Shown here one piece after another: positions 44,758 to 53,689 of a stretch of DNA of 64,000 nucleotides. The translations under genes were made by a program, and so were the position numbers. This DNA comes from Akanthomyces muscarius (taxonomy: Eukaryota > Ascomycota > Sordariomycetes > Hypocreales > Cordycipitaceae): positions 3,472,001-3,536,000 of the forward strand of contig NC_079243.1 of assembly GCF_028009165.1 (NCBI RefSeq). Direction: 5' to 3'. Position 1 is the stretch's first letter, and the number at the start of each line of letters is the position of its first letter. The notes below the pieces were generated by a model that was not told the DNA's origin, searched no databases, and saw only the letters and a program-made list of their open reading frames with translations.

Positions 44758-45383
44758 AGAAAGAAAAAAGAAAGGAGAAGGTCAAAGTTAATCATGGCAA
44801 AGGTAGTCGAGGCTGAGAATAAAGAGTGTGGATGAGGTGGGTGGCTGCTGCGAAAAGGTTGTCCTTGCAAGACGCACGGTGCGTGCGGCACACGACGGGC
44901 AAGGCAAGGCAAGCAATGGAGACCTTCCGGACAGCTCGGACACGCAGACTTGACAGCAGGACTGTCGAGGAAAGTACAAGGCATCAAACGTACATTAGAT
45001 GCGACGCTGCTGAAGGGTTCAACAGGACAGAGTTGGAGGGTTCAACAGGACGGGGCGGCCGGGAGGGTGAGGACAGAGCGAGGATCCAAAGGTGGGAGCT
45101 GGGCCGGGTCCAGCATGAGCAAGTCTTTGCACGCCACGCGAGGACGGCAGACAAGAGGTGTCGGGGGAAAGTCTGGGCCGGCAGAGAATGAGAGGATGAG
45201 ACGAGGAGGAGATGAAGAATGATGATTTCTAGAGATGTAGAGAGATGTACGTCGGCTGGGGAAGATGAGGAACGTGACTCGTACCACAGGGCTGCGATAA
45301 CTAACGTTGAGTGATGGGCGGCCAAGGAAGGTGTGGAGGCGCGGAGGCGTGGAGGCGTGGACTGGGTGACTGCACTGGCTGGG

Positions 45384-45421
45384 TGACTGACTGACTGACT
45401 GACTGACTGACTGACTGACTG
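45384..45421 (+). repeat. (TGAC)n microsatellite, about 9 copies
   Basis: Perfect tetranucleotide repeat, bounded by CTGGGTGACTGCACTGGCT, which looks like a decayed extension of the same unit. Confidence 0.9.
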
Positions 45422-45818
45422 GTGGTGGCCAACGTTGGTCCACTGGCCGGGCAGTGTGGTTGGCGGCAGTATCTTGACCCAGAGTAAAGGAATAGTATCA
45501 GTCGCTGCGGGATCAGGGCTGTGGTACGTATTTAATTATGTGCTTCTTGCAATATGAATTACTGATGGACAGCACGAGGCCTACTTGGTCGTCCAGCTGG
45601 TGCATCTGGCTGCAGACGATGGCCATCTCGTATCCCGAGCATCTGGCAAGCCACGCAGCTGCAACGGCGCTATGCATTTAGGCATGCGCCACGCAGCTGC
45701 ACAATGACGACTGCGGGGATGCTGGTGCTCGGTAGCCGTGTCGCCATGTCTAAACGACGATTGGCGAGAGTGTCATTCAATACTGTCGAGCCTCGGAGAT
45801 GAACTAGTTGATGGCCAC

Positions 45819-45846
45819 GACGAGCACGACGAGCACGACGAGCACG
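45819..45846 (+). repeat. 9-bp tandem repeat x3
   Basis: Three exact copies of CGAGCACGA in noncoding DNA; 40 bases on, CCCACTG is repeated three times (45889-45912). Confidence 0.8.
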
Positions 45847-46461
45847 TTGGGGGATGGTGCCACGCCAGCTGTCTGGTCTGCTGCCCACTGCCCACTGCCC
45901 ACTGCCCATCGCCACCACTAGAACAGCTTTAGATGGGTGTTTATCTCTTATAATGATTAGCGCCACGACAGGCTCCAGTTGCCAGTTGCCAGTGCGAGTG
46001 CGAGTGCTCAGCGTCAGCAGACAGACCCCTATGACCTCACACAATGCAGCCGGCCAAGACTAGGCTAGCCTGTCTGCTGCCAATCTGCCAATCTGCCCAA
46101 TCTTCCCTGCTGGCATGTGTCTGTCGACGAAACAAAAACAAGCGCCTTGAACTAGTTGGGTAACGTTAGAGCCTCATCACGCCACGCACAGCTCAGCTCT
46201 CCCATCCAACCATCCAAGCACATCATCGCCTCTACTGGGTAATTACCTTTCTGCTTCATCCTGCATTCCAGCCCGGCAGTACGCCCCGAGACATCAACAC
46301 TACCAGTACCTGTCCCCTGCAAGGCTAGCTGCCCCGGCTTGTCCTTTGCCTGCTTCCCCCATCCTCACACCTACCACAGTCAACCTTGAGGTAGTTATCC
46401 GCTTCCATTGTCCCCCCCCGACAGACGCCAGTTCGCCGTCTGCCACACCGCCTCTTGTCCG

Positions 46462-46491
46462 CCATCCATCCATCCATCCATCCATCCATCC
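46462..46491 (+). repeat. (CCAT)n microsatellite, 7 copies
   Basis: Perfect CCAT repeats about 65 bases upstream of the thioredoxin-like start codon, so probably in its 5' leader. Confidence 0.9.
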
Positions 46492-46551
46492 GTCCCGTCG
46501 TATCACCAACATTCTTCTCCTCGCTCCAGTCATCTCCCCCCACTGCAAGCC

Positions 46552-47420
46552 ATGTTGCCCACGGCTGCCCCCGCCCCTCGCATCCTCGTCGCCAGCCTCT
46601 GGCGATGCGCCCGCATCACGCGTTGTCACTCGATGCACACCAGCGCCAAGCCCGCCGCACCTCTGCGTCCACCATCTACAAGTACCAGTACCAGTACCGG
46701 CCCTGCCGCCCTCGCCGCCGCCGCCGCACGCCGTCGTCTGACTCTGGGCCCAGCGTTACCCCGGCCTCGCCCCGCGTGGTCACCCTCCCCGCACGCCCAT
46801 CGCTACCCATGCCATGCCGCCTTTTCAACCTCTGCCTCGCGCCGCGCCAAGAACCAAGTCTTTTCCCCGTACGTCCTCTCTCAAATCCCATTCTTTCATT
46901 CTCGTCAACAGTCCTCTGCACGCACCGCTCTTCTTCTTCTCCTCCTTGTCCCGCTCTCATCTGACCAAGCCACCCCGCACACAGAGTCCGCAACAATGAC
47001 ACTTTCCAAACATATCTCGCCGTATCTTCGTCCTCGCGCATCCCGCTGCTGACGCTGTGGACCGCGTCTTGGTGCCCAACCTGCCGCACCGTCGAGCCCC
47101 TCATCCGCTCCCTGGTCCAGTCCGGCGTTGGCGAGGAGCAGGGCGGCGTCGCCCTCGCACCCATAGAATTCGACAGCCCCGACATCATGTCCGCTGGTGC
47201 CGACGGTCTCGCCATGACCTACATGATCACCGCCATACCCACACTTCTCAGTTTCGACGCCGGCGAGGCCCAGACCACCACCAAGATTACCAATGGCAGG
47301 CAGCTGGCTGATCGTGAGTTTCTCACCCAGTGGATCCAAAACGAAGCCCGTCGCCACGGCGGCCGTGGTGGCGGCTCTTCCGGCCTCTCCTTTGGTGGCT
47401 TATTCGGCCACTCCAAGTAG
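46552..47420 (+). CDS. Mitochondrial thioredoxin-like protein
   Basis: Two exons, 46552-46868 and 46985-47420, intron 116 nt; 250 aa. Residues 1-105 are Arg/Ala/Ser-rich without acidic residues (MLPTAAPAPRILVASLWRCA), an obvious mitochondrial presequence of unusual length. The thioredoxin fold follows: PLLTLWTASWCPTC with the redox pair C136-x-x-C139 (WCPTC rather than WCGPC), a VALAPIEFDSPDI strand and the cis-proline loop ITAIPTLLSF. The end is Gly/Arg-rich (GGRGGGSSGLSFGGLFGHSK). Thioredoxin-like folds with this motif act in disulphide exchange or assembly; partner unknown. It is an orphan-type fungal thioredoxin relative rather than Trx3. Start is the first ATG after the (CCAT)n leader. 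Confidence 0.85.
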
Positions 47421-47801
47421 ACAGGTGCCAGGCTCTTCTTGCGTCACTTTTAAATACACGCTCCCATCTTGAGGAAGCCGTCCTATTACTATATCCGGTC
47501 TGGCACATTGACCTAGCATGTGCAATCATCTTTTTAGTTTTCATCGAGTCCTCTGCCAACTCAAAAGTACCCTCCTCCATGACCCGTCTACTTCTTGGCC
47601 ACAGCAAGCCTGCTCAGCAAACACGAAACACACGCACTGAAACAATCATGATCAGATGAGCAAAGTCTAAAATCTATCCATGACGCCTCCATGTTGCGAC
47701 AATATCACACACACGTAAAAGAGCGGCGACGCGGGTACAGCATAGACGTATATACTATAATCATGCAGCAATACTGTAATTATGATACGTACGCAAAGCG
47801 A
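47421..47801. other. Intergenic region, convergent 3' ends
   Basis: Between the thioredoxin-like stop (+) and the unidentified minus-strand gene. Nothing recognised. Confidence 0.5.
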
Positions 47802-48330
47802 CTACTGGCTGGGAAATGTGACATTGCCCATCCAATCCCGAAACATGGCATCGTAAGCCGCCGGCCGCTCCTCTGTGGCCTGTGGGCGGTATCAATCGTC
47901 TATGCACAATAATGATAGACATATTCCGCCATTGAGGGAGGGGGGATTGCGACACGGAGCCAAGGTAAAAAAGAAACACCTTGTTGTACGTTCCTTGCTT
48001 CTGGTAGGAAGCAGCCATGTAGTCCTCAACCTTTTCGGACATGATGCCAGAGGCCGGAATGTCGGTGCGCTTCGCATCTCGGTTGGCCGCGCGCCAGTGC
48101 TCAGCATCTGTGTATCCACGGTGCTCGGGCATTATAAGACGGTAGTCCCTGCCCAGCGTCTGGATCTGGTTGCGGTACGTCGTGCACAGCAAAGGGCCAC
48201 TTCGTGCGACATGACAATGACCTTGTCCGCGCGCCCGGGCTGATGTCGAGACAGGCAAGCTTCAGGCCGACATGGACCAGCGTCGGCCCGCCTCGGTCGA
48301 CGGCATCGCAGCGGACAAGGCTCTTCGTCT
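47802..48330 (-). pseudogene. Unidentified gene, 3' part, apparently frame-broken
   Basis: Two 3' exons fit well: a frame ending YMAASYQKQGTYNK at 47980, donor GTGTTT (47979), acceptor CCCACAG (47880), then 26 codons ATEERPAAYDAMFRDWMGNV ending TAG at 47802. The join is phase 0 and the product looks like real protein (LGRDYRLIMPEHRGYTDAEH). Upstream, similar-looking protein continues but in another frame: ADKVIVMSHEVALCC, and before that LVHVGLKLACLDISPG in a third. Two frame changes within 100 bases point to indels (pseudogene) or to missed tiny introns. No start was found. Family not recognised. Confidence 0.45.
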
Positions 48331-50028
48331 AAGACGCCGGGTCAAAGTCGGACGCGGCAGCTCATCTGGCGGCTACAAAGAGTCGCGACGTAAGTGACGG
48401 GTACATTTGTCGGTTTTTTTTTTCTCTCTTCGAAAGTTTGGCGCAGTGGAAGATGAGTTGGATCAACCGTACGACAGATAGAATGGCCGGAAGTAGCCTC
48501 ACATTGGTAGCGGCCGGGCCGTTTATATACCTCGCAAAATGACTTGGCGGAAATGCAATTGCGCATTCTTACAACCACGGACTGTTCTGATATAGCCCGG
48601 GCTCTAATCGGCGCGATAAAAACCTCGCTCCCATTCATTTTCGTTCTGCTTCGTGCCCAAGCCGTCCCGAGGCCGTTACAGCGCCGCGGTATGCGACAAC
48701 GCCCAAACGAAGCCGGGCAGTGAAGCCAAGTACTCGGGAAGAGGATAGGATCGTGAAACAAATGCCACACATGCTCGAACAAATCCCTGAACTGCTACTG
48801 CTCGAGGCTGTGAAGGAAAGCACCAAGTCACTTGTTCACCCATGAAAGTCGGCGTGTTCTCCTACTCAAAGGCGCGCAAGCATGGCCTCCGAATACTGAT
48901 TCGCCACGGTAATGCCGCAAGGCTACCAAGTATGTGAGTCTCGGTCACTTTGCAAGAACTGCAGCATTGTATGCCATCGTTTCAGCTTCCACGACCACCC
49001 AAATGGCCTCCCCGGAGCCCGAGTTGGCCCAGACTGTTACTGGCCCACTTTGCGATCCTACCAACATCTTCGAGGGACCTGCTGACTAGAAATATGTTTT
49101 TATGCGAAGCCTTGGACAGGATAGTTAGGATTGCATCATCTTTCCAGCCGAGAAAAGCCCAAGAGAGTCATTCCGTCTAGTGCACCGATTATCATCATGG
49201 TTGTGAAGCCGCAGACGACAGGGTTACTGGTGCGCAGGCTCGGGTGACGCTCCAGGGTGTAAGTCGACGACACAGAAAGTCTGTGCAGAGACCAGTCGGG
49301 CGAACAACTGCCTCTTCTCATTATGCGACTGTACCACCGCTTCGGTTGCCGTGTCTCATAGCCACACTACCCCGACATATGATGGGAGCGCTAAGCGCAA
49401 GACAGGCTTACTTCATACTACTCCCTTGCATGCGTTCGTCCCCAGCCATCGAACATGACGAGCAATAGCGTGCAAGAGGTTGCAACGGCCATTGATTCAA
49501 ACCACATGGAAGAGTAATGGCACCTGACGGCCACGGCGCACGGTCTCGAGAAATAATTCTCGGCCTATGCCTAGCACCATTTAGGAAGTTGCTTGGAACC
49601 CAGATGCCGTGGGACTCGCATGCGTGACCAGATACCCGGGCGAAAAAGAATGCTTATTAGCGAGATCTAGGCGTTGGGGTATAGCAGCCAAGATTTCCGG
49701 GGTAGCGGGGGGGTTTTTATGGTAAACCTCTGTGGAAGGGCACGATCCCATGATGTCTGATGTAGAGGTCCCGCGGGTAGCATCGCGTGGCAGGCGGGCT
49801 GGCGGTCGGGTGGCCGACGTAGCGCGCCACAGCCCATCGTGGGAACTTGACGAGTATCTGCCCTCGTGCTTCACGACGGACAATATTGCAGAAAGCAAGT
49901 CAAATAGCAAGGAAAAATACAGTATATATTGTGCATGTGTCTGTCTCGTGAAATAATACATGCCAATGTAGCGAATTTTCGGATTCTTTATTTATTTCTA
50001 CTCACACTACTCAACCCGCTTCACCAAC
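48331..50028. other. Gene-poor interval upstream of the glycoside hydrolase
   Basis: No intact gene. Short frames near 48.3-48.8 kb on the minus strand may be the lost 5' part of the broken gene at 47.8-48.3 kb. The last 150 bases are AT-rich and pyrimidine-rich and should contain the promoter and leader of the hydrolase gene. Confidence 0.5.
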
Positions 50029-52494
50029 ATGCGTGCAGTCGTGCCATTGGTGTCTCTGTCGCTCTGGCAGCAAGCACTGGCAGCCGGTACCAATTTTCTG
50101 GACCATGCCGAGCTGCTTTCCGGAGTCGAAGACTCGGCCTGGTTCGAGAGAAACATCCCGCTGATAGAAGTGCCAAGCACGCAGATCCAAGATGTCTACT
50201 ACTATCGCTGGCAGACCTACAAGGAGCACCTGGCTTACACGGGAGCTCAGCACGGCTACCTTGCCACCGAGTTCCTTCACCCAGCCTCGTACGGCGCACC
50301 ATTCGGCGGCATCGTCGCCGCCGCCGGGCACCATATCACAGAGGGTCGATGGCTTCGAGACGCCACCTACGGCCAGGACCTCGTCAACTATTGGCTCGCT
50401 GGCCCCGGGCAGCTCCCCAAGCCCGCGACAGACAATGTCAACAAGGATACGTACGACTGGGCCCACGAATACAGCTTTTGGGCTGCAAGTGCTGTTTGGA
50501 AGCAATATCTCATCACGGGAGATCGAAACTTTACGACAGGCCATCTCGACAACCTCGTCAAACAGTACCGCGCCTGGGACAGCCACTTCAACCCCGACCT
50601 CGGACTATACTGGCAAGTTCCCGTCTGGGACGCCACTGAGTACACGGCGGCATCCTACGAATCCCCGAGCGGTGACGCCTACCATGGCGGAGCCGGCTAC
50701 CGTCCAACCATCAATGCCTACCAATACGGTGACGCTCGTGCGATTGCCGCGGTCGCATCACTGACTGGGGATGTCGAGCTGCAGATGGAGTATGAGCAGC
50801 GCGCTGAATCTCTACAGAAAGCGCTTGAGGCCCACTTGTGGAACGAGAATCAGCAATTCTTCATGCATCGCGATCGTGATTACCAGCAAAAGCTGCTGGA
50901 GGATCGCGAGATCATGGGCTTTCTCCCCTGGATGTTCAACATGCCTTCCAGCAACTTCTCAACGGAACCCTTCAAGCAGTTGATGGACAATGAAGGGTTC
51001 GCATCAACGTACGGGCCAACGACTCTTGAGCAAAGAAGCAAGTGGTACATGTATGAAGCCGACGGCTGCTGTCGCTGGGACGGCCCCTCGTGGCCATTTG
51101 CCACCTCGCAAACTCTCGCTGCCGTCGAGACCTTGCTGCATGAATATCAGCAAAGTACAATCACGTCGTCAGACTACGTCAATCTTCTAGAGACATACGC
51201 AAAGACACTTTACAAAGACGGAAAGCCGTACGTTGCCGAAGCGCATCATCCAACCGAAGACAGGTGGATTTACGACGGACGGGATCACAGCGAGGACTAC
51301 AACCATTCAACATTTGTTGACAATGTTCTCGCCGGCCTTTTGGGACTACGTGGTCAGTCCGAAAACTCCTTGACCATTCGCCCTCTGGTGCCCTCATCGT
51401 GGGCTTACTTTGCCATCGAAAACCTGGCCTATCACGGCCGCAGCCTTACTGTGCTGTGGGACGAGTCGGGCACTCGATACAACCAAGGTAAGGGTTTCAA
51501 GGTGTTTATTGATGGAAGCATTGTCCTCGAACGCGACTATGTCGAGGAAGCGACTGTCAAGGTTACTCCCGCTATCCCCGTGCCCCCGGCAGCAAAGGTA
51601 AACATTGCTGCAAACACGCAGGGATTCGCAGAGCTGTCCCAGGCTTTTGCCTCGTACACATCCCCATTCGACGACCCGATGCGCGCCATTGACGGCAACA
51701 TCTGGAGGACAGCCGTTCCTTCCAACACCCGATGGACCTCGTACCAAAGTCCCAACGCGACAGACTATTTCGGAGTTGATCTCCGCCAGACGCAGTCCGT
51801 GTGCGATGTCCGACTCTACTTTTACGACGACGACGACGGTGTCCGCATCCCGGACAGCTACGACCTGCAGTACCTGCAGCAAAACGGAAGCGCAGAATGG
51901 GCGAGCGTGCCGGGCCAACGACGCAGCAAGACGCCAACCTCATCCAACGACGAGATCCGAGTGACGTTTCCAGCCCTCGCAGCCTCGCAGCTCAGGGTCC
52001 TGGCGCCAAACCCATCGGCCGGAAAGGGCTGGGGCCTGTCCGAGTTGCAGGTCTGGACCGCGGCCATTTTCAAGATCCGCAACGCGAACAGCGGAAAGCT
52101 CATGGGCGTCGACCAGCAGCTGCTCGTGGCCCCTGGCGCTCACGTCCAGCAGCGCGACGATGCCGGCGCGCGGGAACAGTTCTGGGAGTTCGTGCCGGCG
52201 ACCGGCGGCTGGAGCAAGATCAGGAATCTAAACAGCGGCCTCTTGCTCATGGTCGCCTCGGACGAGAACAGCGCGAATCTGATGCAGGATGACGACGGGG
52301 ACACGCAGCACTGCCTGTGGAAGGTGGAGTCGCAAGGAAACGGCCAGTTCCTGATACGGAATAGAGGTAGTGGAAAGGTTGCGGGCGTCGATGGCATGTC
52401 TTTGAGCGACGACGCGAGCGTTGTGCAGTTTGATGACAACGGCACAAAGGACCACCTGTGGGACATATTGCCCGCTGCGATTGAGGGGTGCTAA
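50029..52494 (+). CDS. Secreted (alpha/alpha)6 glycoside hydrolase with discoidin-like and ricin-B-like lectin domains
   Basis: Single exon, 821 aa. Signal peptide MRAVVPLVSLSLWQQALAA with cleavage after Ala-Ala-Gly region. Residues about 25-490 form a six-hairpin hydrolase resembling the MGH1/GH63-like clan: YYYRWQTYKEHLAYTGAQHG, EFLHPASYGAPFGGIVAAAG, TYDWAHEYSFWAASAVWKQY, GEADGCCRWDGPSWPFATSQ-type WDGPSWP block, and NHSTFVDNVLAGLLGLRGQS. Residues about 520-680 are an F5/8 type C (discoidin) fold (NATDYFGVDLRQTQSVCDVR; GKGWGLSELQVW). Residues about 685-821 are a ricin-B-like beta-trefoil with repeated KIRNxNSGKLMGVD and QFDDNGTKDHLWDI units (carbohydrate binding, CBM13-like; a lectin module). 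Likely degrades extracellular plant or host polysaccharide; exact CAZy family uncertain. Intronless, unlike nearly all neighbours. Confidence 0.85.
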   Translation: MRAVVPLVSLSLWQQALAAGTNFLDHAELLSGVEDSAWFERNIPLIEVPSTQIQDVYYYRWQTYKEHLAYTGAQHGYLATEFLHPASYGAPFGGIVAAAGHHITEGRWLRDATYGQDLVNYWLAGPGQLPKPATDNVNKDTYDWAHEYSFWAASAVWKQYLITGDRNFTTGHLDNLVKQYRAWDSHFNPDLGLYWQVPVWDATEYTAASYESPSGDAYHGGAGYRPTINAYQYGDARAIAAVASLTGDVELQMEYEQRAESLQKALEAHLWNENQQFFMHRDRDYQQKLLEDREIMGFLPWMFNMPSSNFSTEPFKQLMDNEGFASTYGPTTLEQRSKWYMYEADGCCRWDGPSWPFATSQTLAAVETLLHEYQQSTITSSDYVNLLETYAKTLYKDGKPYVAEAHHPTEDRWIYDGRDHSEDYNHSTFVDNVLAGLLGLRGQSENSLTIRPLVPSSWAYFAIENLAYHGRSLTVLWDESGTRYNQGKGFKVFIDGSIVLERDYVEEATVKVTPAIPVPPAAKVNIAANTQGFAELSQAFASYTSPFDDPMRAIDGNIWRTAVPSNTRWTSYQSPNATDYFGVDLRQTQSVCDVRLYFYDDDDGVRIPDSYDLQYLQQNGSAEWASVPGQRRSKTPTSSNDEIRVTFPALAASQLRVLAPNPSAGKGWGLSELQVWTAAIFKIRNANSGKLMGVDQQLLVAPGAHVQQRDDAGAREQFWEFVPATGGWSKIRNLNSGLLLMVASDENSANLMQDDDGDTQHCLWKVESQGNGQFLIRNRGSGKVAGVDGMSLSDDASVVQFDDNGTKDHLWDILPAAIEGC

Positions 52495-53689
52495 GGCATA
52501 CATAGTAGAGTGTGTTGGGATGAGTGCTGGTACGATTCAAAGATATCGGTCGGTGGAGGCAAGGTTGCCTGATGATTTTGCTCGTGTCGGCTTCAGCGTA
52601 AAATTTGAGGGTAAGCATAGATCAATGCAAAATGTCAATTTTGGCCAGGTTGTACTCTCCATCGGCGCAGGCTGCGGGAGAATTAGCAGAAGACACATTG
52701 AAATCGCTGGTCCTTGACACGCTGTAATATGTTTCGTGCTTTTCATTCATCTACTATTGCTGCGGTCAAAAGAAGCGACCTCCCTTCAACCCCCTCATTG
52801 ATTTTTGCCGTGACCCCAGAGATTCGTATTGTTTCGATTAGACGAGTCTCAGGCGCTTTTTATATTAAGAGAGAGCGACATGCGCGAGGATTAGAAGTGT
52901 AAAGAGCCTCAGTAGGACCAAGTGTCTTGTATCAGACTTAAAATGTACTCAACCACCTGATCAAAGGCTCGTTACACTCAGCCTCCAACTTGAGAGACAA
53001 GCACAGCTTATTTAACCTTGTTTCGCACTTTGCACTGGCACCGGAAACAAAGTTCTGGCCTGTTCCAAGATTTCAGGAGTTAACGTTAGAGATGGAAAGA
53101 GAGAGAGCGTTGACATGATGATTGACAAGGCTGGAATGATTGTGGAAAGCAGGGATATCCAGATAGTAACCGGCTGGAAATAAACGTAGATAATCTACAG
53201 AAATTGTTGGCGCGATAGAAATCTTCTCAAATCTGACAGAAATTTTCTTTTAACCCCCTGAAAGAAGTTCAAACAGCTTGCAGTGCCAAGGTGTGCAAGC
53301 TGGTCTCGGAGCTGTGTAAGTGGACGTAATTGCGGTCAGGGTCCAGCAAAGTGGTAGGACGCAGGCAATAGGCATAGCGTTTTGTATACGGGTGGCGGTT
53401 GGCCATTAATTTGTTATTGCTTCTGTTCAATAAATTTCAACGAAAAGACTAAACGACAATTAAGTTTCGAGATGTGAAATTTTTGGTTGTGCACCTGCAG
53501 TATGTGGCGGAACTCGCCACAGCGGTGAGGCGCCAACTTAATTGAGACACTTATCCGCTGTGGGCTGTACTACGTGCACCTGGCACAGGCAACAAACAAA
53601 CGAGTACAAAACATCATCACTGGACCTCGCAAAGAGAGATAAAACACCACCACCGCGGCTGGCACTCGCGCGAGACTCGAATAAACATT
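52495..53689. other. Intergenic region, 1.2 kb
   Basis: Lies between two plus-strand genes. TAACGTTAGAG occurs at 53081-53091. AT-rich stretches near 53.1-53.5 kb. No coding frame or recognised motif. Confidence 0.55.

Larger units (their letters stand above)
44261..46551. other. Divergent promoter region with microsatellites, 2.3 kb
   Basis: Lies between the MFS gene (-) and the thioredoxin-like gene (+), both starting outward, so it contains two promoters. Five simple repeats occur: (GAA)n at 44711, (TGAC)n at 45384, a 9-bp GAC/GAGCAC unit at 45819, CCCACTG repeats at 45889 and (CCAT)n at 46462. TAACGTTAGAG lies at 46161-46171. No coding frame is convincing. Confidence 0.6.

Noticed and set aside
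50029..52494. Reading the ricin-B-like domain as a toxin
   Set aside because: Only the beta-trefoil carbohydrate-binding module is present, attached to a glycoside hydrolase; there is no N-glycosidase (toxic) domain.
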